A stretch of 57,686 bases of DNA from Bryobacterales bacterium (GTDB lineage: Bacteria; Acidobacteriota; Terriglobia; Bryobacterales; Bryobacteraceae): NCBI GenBank assembly GCA_003135055.1, contig PLDF01000163.1:1-57686 (forward strand), in the 5' to 3' direction. The translations under genes and the position numbers were made by a program. Each line of letters starts with the position of its first letter. Position 1 is the stretch's first letter. Under the pieces are notes generated by a model. It saw nothing but the letters and a program-made list of their open reading frames with translations, was not told the origin of the DNA and made no database searches. Positions 51,751-57,686 of the stretch are shown here, in pieces.

Positions 51751-52136
51751 GATTCCCTTGCAGCCCGGCGCGCCCGGATCACCGATCAGTTCGCCGCCCT
51801 CAACGACCTGCGTTGCGGTTCCATCACTTCCACTACCGGCCGATGCGGCAAGCCCAATTGCCGCTGCCATCAACCCAAAGCTCCGGGGCACGGACCCAAC
51901 CTCCGTCTTACCTATAAGCTCCAGGGAAAGACCGTCACCGAGTCTCTACCCAATCCAGCCGCCGTACGTAAGGCCGAGCGGAGATCGAGGAATTTCGCAA
52001 GTACCAAGCTCTGAACAAGGAGTTTCCGGAGGTCAACGCCCAGATCTGCCAGATGCGGCCGACTGAGCCTGACCCGCAATCGGTACAGGAAAAAAAACTC
52101 TCGAAGCGATCCAGCAAGAAATCGCCCGCGAAGTAG
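51748..52136 (+). pseudogene. DUF6788-like accessory ORF of the ISKra4-type element, frameshifted
   Basis: ATG 51748: MDSLAARRARITDQFAALND, then LRCGSITSTTGRCGKPNCRC, HQPKAPGHGPNLRLTYKLQG (Cys-rich, zinc-type), KTVTESLPNPAAVRKAE. A one-base deletion near 51978 throws the frame; the continuation IEEFRKYQALNKEFPEVNAQ is in the next frame and ends at TAG 52134-52136. This small DUF6788 protein is regularly found 5' of ISKra4-family transposases. Its 3' end overlaps the transposase frame at a run of eight A at 52090-52097. Confidence 0.7.
52090..52097 (+). promoter_or_regulatory. A8 run, candidate programmed -1 frameshift site
   Basis: Eight consecutive A between the accessory ORF frame and the transposase frame, which lies at -1 relative to it. 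This is the type of slippery run used by several insertion-sequence families to make a fusion transposase. No start codon is visible for the transposase frame near here. Confidence 0.4.
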
Positions 52137-53447
52137 GCTGTCTCACTGCGAAGGTTTTTGCCGACCGCCGCAAGAACGGACGCATCAACCTGGAGGCGAT
52201 CGAGATGTTCGTCCGCCAGAGCATGCATCGTGCCGGCGCAGCCGCTTTGTCCCACCTGCTCAACCAAGCTCCGCCCGAGTCGCCCGCGATCCCCTGTTCG
52301 TGCGGTCATTCCGCGCTCTACAAGGAACTCCGCTCCAAACCCGTCCTCACCGTGGTGGGGCCGGTCGAGTTTCAACGTCCCTACTACGTCTGCTCCCAAT
52401 GCCATCACGCTCCCAATCCTACCGATGCGGCCCTGGGAGTGGAGCGCCAAGAGTTCTCTCCGGGCGTGCGGCGCATGATGGCGGTGGTGGGCAGCGACTC
52501 AGCCTTCGAGGGCCCGTGAGCAACTGGAACTGCTGGCCGGGTTGACGGTATCCACTAAGTCGGTAGAGCGCCAAGCCGAGCAAATCGGCGCCGAAATCAT
52601 GCGGCTCGAACAGGCCGAAATCCAACGCGGCCTCCAACTCGATTGGCCGATTCCACTCGGTCCCCCGATTCCCGTCATCTACGTGGGAATCGACGGCACA
52701 GGGGTCCCCGTAGTCAGAAGGGAGACTCAAGGCCGGATCGGCAAAGTGGAAGGCCAACCCGCCCACACGCGGGAAGTCAAACTGGGCTGCGTATTCACTT
52801 CCGTCGGCGTCGATCAGGAAAACCGCCCGATTCGCGATCCGGCGTCCACCACCTACATCGGCGCCATTGAGACCGCCGAGGAATTTGCGCCCCGCATCTA
52901 TCGCGAAGCCTACCAGCGGGGTTTGTCACGGGCGGCCATCAAGGTGGTTCTGGGAGACGGCGCCATTTGGATCTGGAATATCGCCACGGAGCAGTTTCCC
53001 GGAGCTATTCTCATCGTGGACTTCTACCATGCCAGCGAGCACCTTCACAAACTCTCGCGGATACTGTTTCCTAACGAAGAAGCAGCACGACGAGCTTGGA
53101 CGACGTCGGCTCTGGATCTGCTGGACAAGGGCGAAATCGAGACGCTCGTAGCCGTCGTCCGCTCGCTCGTCAGCGAGCGGCCGGAATTGGCTGAGAAGTT
53201 GAACACCGAGGCTGAATACTTCGAACGCAACGCGGCCAAGATGCGCTACCCGGCTTTCCGTGCCAAAGGGCTGTTTGTCGCTTCCGGCGTCATCGAGGCT
53301 GGCTGCAAGACGGTCATCGGCTCCCGTCTCAAGCAGTCCGGAATGTTCTGGACTGTTCAAGGAGCCAACCGGATCATCGCTCTTCGCTGCTGCCGCGTCA
53401 GCGATAAGTTCGAGGACTTCTGGGCGCAGGCTCACTCCGCCGCCTGA
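52092..53447 (+). pseudogene. ISKra4-family transposase, frameshifted
   Basis: The first frame (from the A8 run) reads LEAIQQEIAREVGCLTAKVF, RINLEAIEMFVRQSMHRAGA and the Cys pairs CSCGH and VCSQCHH, up to FEGP-stop at 52519. The remainder continues in another frame: REQLELLAGLTVSTKSVERQ, then DDE residues in VIYVGIDGTGVPVV (Asp), AIKVVLGDGAIWIWN (Asp) and ASGVIEAGCKTVIGSRLKQS (Glu), and GMFWTVQGANRIIALRC. One base missing near 52515 explains the break. Without that change the enzyme would be complete (about 450 residues). Confidence 0.85.
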
Positions 53448-53494
53448 CCGTCACGTCACTTTTGAGACGCGCACCCGGTTTTAGCTGCCCCCAT

Positions 53495-54637
53495 CTACAG
53501 CATCTGTTGCCCGGCCGCCTTCGCGTCGTAGCCGCCGATGCCTTCCAGCTCGCGCCGGAAGCTGGATCGGTTCAGCGTATCGAGCAGCGCCTGAATACCG
53601 GGCGCATCCAAGTGCCGCCGGCGAATCGCCAGGTCGTAGCGCTCGCTCACCAGCGGGATGAAGCCCAGACCGAACACGCGGGCCGCCGCGCTGGTGGCGA
53701 TGCAACAATCCGCGGCGCCGGTCCGCACCTGCCAGGCCGCGGGCAAATGGCCGGGAGCGGCGCGGTCGTATCCGCGCACGGTCTTGGTTGAAATCTCGAG
53801 GCGCTTCAAATGCGAATCCAGCAGATGGCGGCTTCCCGCGCCCTGCTCCCGGTTCACCATCGAAACATCCTTGCGGGCCAGATCTTCGATGCCCCGAATA
53901 CCCTTCGGATTGCCTCGCGCCGTGACGATTCCCTCCTCCCAGACGGCGAACGAAATCACCGCAACCGAGTTCTTGGGAAACAGACGGCCCACCTCGGGAA
54001 TGTTCGATTCGCCGGTCGCCTCGTCGCGCAGGTGCGTCCCCGCAATGTGGACGCAGCCCTCCTTAAGTAGCGTGAGCGCTTGCGAGCTGTTTCGATGAAC
54101 CAGCACCAGCTCGACGCCCGCTTGCCGTACATGGCGGGCAAGCACGGAGATGCCCGGATCGCATCCGGCCACCAGAATGCGGCTCCGAAAGTCGCCATCC
54201 GGGTGGTATATCCGCACTTTCGTCTTGCCGCCCTCCACCGGCTCGCCCGTTACGATCGCGTCACTGGCCGGGAAATACCACGGAACCGCGGATGGCGCTG
54301 ATGCCATCAGACGCTGATCCACCCGGCACAACTGCACCGGTTGCCCGGGGCTTGGCGCGTCGGAACCGGGCAGCAGCAGAGCCTGTTCCGAGCGCAAATC
54401 GGGCCCCGCAGCATGTTCCATTAGCGTAAACAGGTTCTCGACGTTGACCTCCAGCGCCCGCGCCAGGCGGAGCGCCACGGCCGTGTTGGGAACGTAGCTG
54501 CCGGCTTCCATGGCATAGATGGTTTGCCGGTTCACGCCCGCCATCCGGGCCAGCCCCGCCGCCGAGAGCCCGCGCTTCTGCCGGAGCTCGGCCAAATGGT
54601 TCTCTATTTCCGGGGCTGATGTTGTTTTCATAGGCAT
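53495..54637 (-). CDS. XRE-type helix-turn-helix regulator with periplasmic-binding-protein-like ligand domain
   Basis: 380 residues (ATG 54637; a second ATG at 54631 is equivalent). Residues about 10-70 are an XRE helix-turn-helix: LAELRQKRGLSAAGLARMAG, VNRQTIYAMEAGSYVPNTAV, ALRLARALEVNVENLF. Residues about 85-380 are a PBP_like domain (PF12727 type) as in molybdate- or tungstate-sensing regulators: ILVAGCDPGISVLARHVRQA, GVELVLVHRNSSQALTLLKE, GCVHIAGTHLRDE, MVNREQGAGSRHLLDSHLKR and AADCCIATSAAARVFGLGFI. It probably regulates a molybdenum or substrate transport gene, but none is in the window. It is convergent to the ISKra4 element and divergent from the kinase gene. Confidence 0.85.
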   Translation of the reverse strand: MPMKTTSAPEIENHLAELRQKRGLSAAGLARMAGVNRQTIYAMEAGSYVPNTAVALRLARALEVNVENLFTLMEHAAGPDLRSEQALLLPGSDAPSPGQPVQLCRVDQRLMASAPSAVPWYFPASDAIVTGEPVEGGKTKVRIYHPDGDFRSRILVAGCDPGISVLARHVRQAGVELVLVHRNSSQALTLLKEGCVHIAGTHLRDEATGESNIPEVGRLFPKNSVAVISFAVWEEGIVTARGNPKGIRGIEDLARKDVSMVNREQGAGSRHLLDSHLKRLEISTKTVRGYDRAAPGHLPAAWQVRTGAADCCIATSAAARVFGLGFIPLVSERYDLAIRRRHLDAPGIQALLDTLNRSSFRRELEGIGGYDAKAAGQQML

Positions 54638-54728
54638 TCCTAACCTATCACTTGATGTTTAGCATGGCGCCAGTCCCGGTTCCGGAACGTCTCTGGCGGT
54701 AGAAGCCGGCGCGTCCGCGAACATAGGG

Positions 54729-54790
54729 CGCCGGCTAAAAGCCGGCTTGCAGCCATGATTGGCCAGGATTGGCTGCCCCACAAAAGGCAG
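54729..54790. repeat. Dispersed palindromic repeat, family C
   Basis: GCCGGCTAAAAGCCGGC (about 54730-54746) followed by GATTGGCTGCCCCACAAAAG. The same pairing of a GCCGGCTnAAAGCCGGC hairpin and a GGTTGGCTGCCCC segment is found at about 19200-19238. Confidence 0.7.
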
Positions 54791-54859
54791 CTGCGCCCGC
54801 ACGCTCATTCCGCTTTGCGCGCGCTCAATCACCCGATCTCACGGTAAAATGAGCTTCCT

Positions 54860-56439
54860 ATGGCTGCGCCCAGTTCCGTTGCGTTTCCGACCGCTCTGCT
54901 GGAGAGCCCGCGGTTCGGGATCATAGCCGCGGATTCCGACGGCCGGTTGCAAGTGCGGAGCAAAGGCGCCCAGCGCCTCTTCGGATGAAGTGAGGAAGAG
55001 GTGCTCGGCCGCCCCGAAGCCGCGGTACTGCGATTGCAACATCTGCCTGAGGGTAAATCAGAGATCGGTCTTTCGAGGAAAGATGGCACAGTAATCGACG
55101 TTGAGGTTTGGGCAAGTCCGTGGAGGGATGCCGCTGGAAACACGCAGGGCACAATCGCGATCGTCGCCGAAGCCAGCCAGCACCGCACTGTGGAGCGGAA
55201 GCTCGCGCGGGTTGAGCAAGAACTGCTTCAGATGACTGCACAAGAGAAGGAAGCGCGCGTCGAGATGCGGGCGGAACGGCGGTTCCGCGAACTGCTGGAG
55301 GCGGCGCCCGACGCCATAATTGAAGTAGACCGCGAAGGGCGAATCCTGCTGCTCAATCCGGTCACCGAAAAGCTGTTCGGATATGCACGCGAAGAGTTAC
55401 TGGGCCAACCGGTTGAAATCCTGGTCCCGGACGCACTCGAAGGCCGCCACCCGCAGCATCGCGCGCAATACTGGGATCATCCAGTCACGCGTCCGATGGG
55501 GAGCGGTCTGGCGCTGCACGGGCGCCGCAAAGACGGTTCCTCCCTTCCGGTCGAGATCAGCCTCAGCCCGGTGAAGTCGGAGGATGGGTTCCGCGTTACC
55601 GCAATCATCCGCGACATCAGCGAGCGCAGAGAGGTGGAAGGGCAGTTTCGGGAGATGCAGCAGGCATACACGCGCGAGCTGGAGTCGCGGAATCGCGAGG
55701 TTGAGCGGGCCAACCGGCTCAAGAGCGAATTCCTGGCGAGCATGAGCCACGAGCTGCGCACGCCGCTGCATACGATTATCGGATTCTCCGAGCTGCTCGC
55801 GGAGGGACTGGAAGGAGCGCTCAACGAAAAGCAGCATCGCTTCATCGGCCACATTCATAAGGATTCGCTCCATCTGCTGGCGCTGATCAACGATATCCTC
55901 GATCTAAGCAAGATCGAATCCGGACACCTGGAATTGCGCCGCGAGACGTTCGAGATCGCCGGCGCGCTGGAAGAAGCCCTTTCCTCGCTCGATGTGCCAA
56001 GAGCCAATCGCTACGGACGGAGTCGATCGGGATCGACACGAGCCTCTCGATACCGGTCCCGATCTTCGCCGACCGGCTCCGCGTCAAGCAGATTTTCTTT
56101 AACCTGTTGAGCAACGCGTTGAAATTCACCCCCGCGGGTGGCAGGGTTCAGGTGGAGGGCGCCCTGCGGGACGGCGTCGTCGAGATTTCGGTCAGCGACA
56201 CCGGTATCGGCATTCCAAAGGAGCAACACGAGGCGGTGTTCGACAAGTTCTATCAAATCGGCGCGACCACCAAAGGGGTGCGCGAGGGCACGGGGCTCGG
56301 ACTGGCGATCACCAAGGCGCTGGTGGAGGAACACGGCGGGCGAATCTGGCTGGAGAGTGCTCCCGGCAAGGGCAGCCGCTTCACATTTACCATCGCGCCG
56401 GAGCAACCACATGAAGACGGCGCCGATAGCGGACGATAA
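54860..56439 (+). pseudogene. PAS-domain sensor histidine kinase interrupted by a stop codon and a frameshift
   Basis: The reading frame from ATG 54860 gives VAFPTALLESPRFGIIAADS and KGAQRLFG, then TGA at 54986-54988 exactly where a Trp is expected (LFG-stop-SEEEVLGRP). It continues in frame through a first PAS/PAC domain, a coiled-coil, a second PAS (RFRELLEAAPDAIIEVDREG, EKLFGYAREELLGQPVEI, GRRKDGSSLPVEISLSPV) and the phospho-His box EFLASMSHELRTPLHTIIGF. Near 55990-56000 one base is lost. The next frame reads AKSQSLRTESIGIDTSLSIP, FFNLLSNALKFTP and the ATPase motifs VSDTGIGIPKEQHEAVFDKF (N, G1) and TGLGLAITKALVEEHGG (G2). A kinase of about 525 residues is thus inactivated twice. Confidence 0.85.
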
Positions 56440-56686
56440 GCCGAGTCGAGGGAGTCAGGAGCTGGAAGAAGGCGCGGCGGGCGGTGCACCTCCCGATCGC
56501 GCCATGACGGCCCACGCAATGAAGGGAGATCGCGAGATATGTCTTGCCGCGGGCAGGGACGCTTATGTCGCCAAGGCGATTATTCCCAGAGAGCTCTTGG
56601 CGGCCCTGCAAGACGTAGCTCCCATGCCGGCGCAAGGACCGGCTGCAAGCAGCGGCCTACTGCAAGGCGCCGAGAAATTCCCGTAA
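56411..56686 (+). pseudogene. Response-regulator receiver domain with central deletion
   Basis: ATG 56411 gives MKTAPIADDKPSRGSQELEE, like the beginning of a receiver domain (acidic pair DD), but jumps after about 30 residues to its end: RAMTAHAMKGDREICLAAGR, DAYVAKAIIPRELLAALQDV. The T/A-H-A-M-K-G-D-R-E block and the K of YVxKP-type are there. The phospho-acceptor Asp and strands 2-4 are missing (91 residues instead of about 120-130). It overlaps the 3' end of the kinase gene by 29 bases, so kinase and receiver were one operon that decayed together. Confidence 0.7.
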
Positions 56687-57686
56687 CTCGCGCAGCACAT
56701 CCGCCTCATTAGAGAGAAATACATAGTGGTTGGCGCCGGCCAGCTCGACGACACGCGAATGAGCCACTCCGTCTTGAAACTGGGTCATCTGTTCCTTGCG
56801 CGCGGCGAGTAACAGCGGATACTCCTCATTCAACGCCGCGAGCATGGCGGGGTTCTCGCCCACAACCCAAGCCGGCGTCAGGTCGCGAGCGGACTGGGGG
56901 ATCGCGTAGATGGCGAGCGCGGGCGCCTGGATGCGGGCATAGTCCGGCTTCCGCACGCCGCTCTTAATCGCCTCACCCAACCACGGCGGCAGCCGGTAAG
57001 CGCCCACGCCGCCCTGAGCAGTGGCGGCATACTCGGCGCGGACTTCGGCTTCCGGCAGAGCGTTGCCAAAGACGCGATGCAGGTACTCTTGCATGGCCGG
57101 AAAGCTCTTCCGGTCGGATGCGGTTGGCGAAGGTCCATCGGGCACGGCGGCGGAAAGCTGGCGAGTGATCTCTTCCAGCTTGGGGTCCAGCCGGGCGGTG
57201 CGGTCGGCGGCCGCATCGAGGTAAACCAGGCCCGCGATTCTATCGGGATGGCGCGCGCCCAGAGAACTTAGCTCCTCACCCGCGACTGAGTGACCCACTA
57301 ACACCGGCGCAGTAAGTTGCAGCGCGTCGAGGACGGCGAGTACGTCATCAGCCAGCCGATCGGCCTCGTAGCCTGTGGCAGGCCGGCTGGAAGCGCCGTA
57401 ACCGCGCCGCGTAATGCCATACACGTGGTAGCTGCCCGCGAGTTTTGGGGCAAAGCCGTCGTAGACATGCGCGGTGAGTCCGAGCCCGGCAAGCAGCACG
57501 ACGGGCCGTCCGGAGCCGCCCCAATCGAGCACTTCGAGCTGCACGTGCTTATCGGCCTTGACCATCTGCACGTGGTGCGGCGATGGGTCCTGCCACGCGG
57601 CGGAGTCCTGCGCGGGCGGCGTGAACAGGGGTGCGGGCGGCGGGGGCGCGGGGACGAACGGCGCGGGCTGGGCCGGTGGCGTAAGC
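56657..57686 (-). CDS. Alpha/beta hydrolase, 5' end beyond the window
   Basis: The minus-strand frame is open from the stop at 56657 to the right edge at 57686, so the gene continues outside. A GTG at 57571 is only an internal codon. Upstream codons encode a Pro/Ala-rich linker (PPAQPAPFVPAPPPPAPLF) and DPSPHHVQMVKADKHVQLEV typical of secreted acidobacterial members. Alpha/beta-hydrolase core: GGSGRPVVLLAGLGLTAHVY (oxyanion), GYGASSRPATGYEADRLADD, nucleophile elbow VLVGHSVAGEELSSLG (Ser), IQAPALAIYAI and the C-terminal His in LAGANHYVFLSNE. The full length is over 343 residues. The substrate is unknown, probably an ester or haloalkane-type small molecule. It overlaps the deleted receiver gene by 30 bases on the opposite strand. 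Confidence 0.8.
   Translation of the reverse strand, partial: LTPPAQPAPFVPAPPPPAPLFTPPAQDSAAWQDPSPHHVQMVKADKHVQLEVLDWGGSGRPVVLLAGLGLTAHVYDGFAPKLAGSYHVYGITRRGYGASSRPATGYEADRLADDVLAVLDALQLTAPVLVGHSVAGEELSSLGARHPDRIAGLVYLDAAADRTARLDPKLEEITRQLSAAVPDGPSPTASDRKSFPAMQEYLHRVFGNALPEAEVRAEYAATAQGGVGAYRLPPWLGEAIKSGVRKPDYARIQAPALAIYAIPQSARDLTPAWVVGENPAMLAALNEEYPLLLAARKEQMTQFQDGVAHSRVVELAGANHYVFLSNEADVLRELREFLGALQ

Noticed and set aside
54986..54988. TGA as a selenocysteine or recoded Trp codon in the kinase
   Set aside because: The family residue is Trp, no SECIS-like feature is evident next to it, other genes here use TGA as stop, and the same gene has another frameshift.

Overview
The window looks like a chromosomal segment of an Acidobacteriota bacterium close to the Bryobacterales/Candidatus Solibacter group. 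The grounds are high-GC coding sequence, a TIGR03435-family protein, TonB-dependent receptors and outer-membrane-type proteins with N-terminal carboxypeptidase-regulatory-like domains, a secreted SpoIVB-type S55 peptidase beside a secreted propeller protein, many Tat or Sec signal peptides, and sugar-acid and plant-polysaccharide catabolism genes. No database search was possible, so this placement is by pattern recognition only. I recognised no rRNA, tRNA or CRISPR array.

Layout. 0-8.6 kb holds a secreted beta-propeller protein, a receptor remnant, an acidobacterial regulatory-like-domain protein with a duplicated 5' end, a frameshifted TIGR03435 gene, a truncated haemoglobin, a clan GH-D glycosidase, a DoxX-like membrane protein and a 43-aa zinc ribbon. 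8.6-12.4 kb is a graveyard of mobile DNA: a tyrosine recombinase cut by an IS4-type transposase remnant, then a large serine recombinase remnant fused by deletion to a broken DUF7003 gene. 12.4-37.9 kb is mainly housekeeping and catabolism: propeller protein plus S55 peptidase, tsaD, a TonB receptor with a Cys-rich secreted partner, an HpcH/HpaI aldolase, rsgA, a UPF0173 hydrolase, an enolase-superfamily enzyme, hydrolases, a GH28 polygalacturonase followed by a rhamnulose-1-phosphate aldolase/dehydrogenase fusion, a HIT protein, an MBL hydrolase, an RhlE-like helicase and a VOC protein. Several decayed fragments (GH2, HNH nuclease, Gfo/Idh/MocA, DUF1989) lie between them. 38-40 kb has an orphan PadR regulator with a near-consensus promoter, a toxin remnant and a 297-aa unknown.

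40.1-47.7 kb is the most striking block: a six-gene, tightly coupled minus-strand operon (hyfB, hyfC, hyfE, hyfF, hyfG, hyfI order) for a complex-I-like/energy-converting-hydrogenase-like membrane complex. Its large subunit lacks both CxxC pairs that would bind nickel, so it should not be a hydrogenase; it fits the poorly understood Ehr (energy-converting hydrogenase-related) class. Its electron-entry protein is a ferredoxin-small-subunit fusion that keeps ligands for only one of the two ferredoxin clusters.

48.4-57.7 kb holds a GT-C type membrane glycosyltransferase, a nested ISL3/ISKra4 transposon wreck, an XRE-type regulator with a periplasmic-binding-protein-like domain, a sensor kinase gene broken by a stop codon and a frameshift, a deleted receiver-domain gene and an alpha/beta hydrolase running off the right edge.

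Intergenic regions carry at least three recurring short repeat families. Many frameshifts fall in mobile or accessory genes while housekeeping genes are intact, which argues for real decay, though raw-read confirmation would be needed for single-base events.
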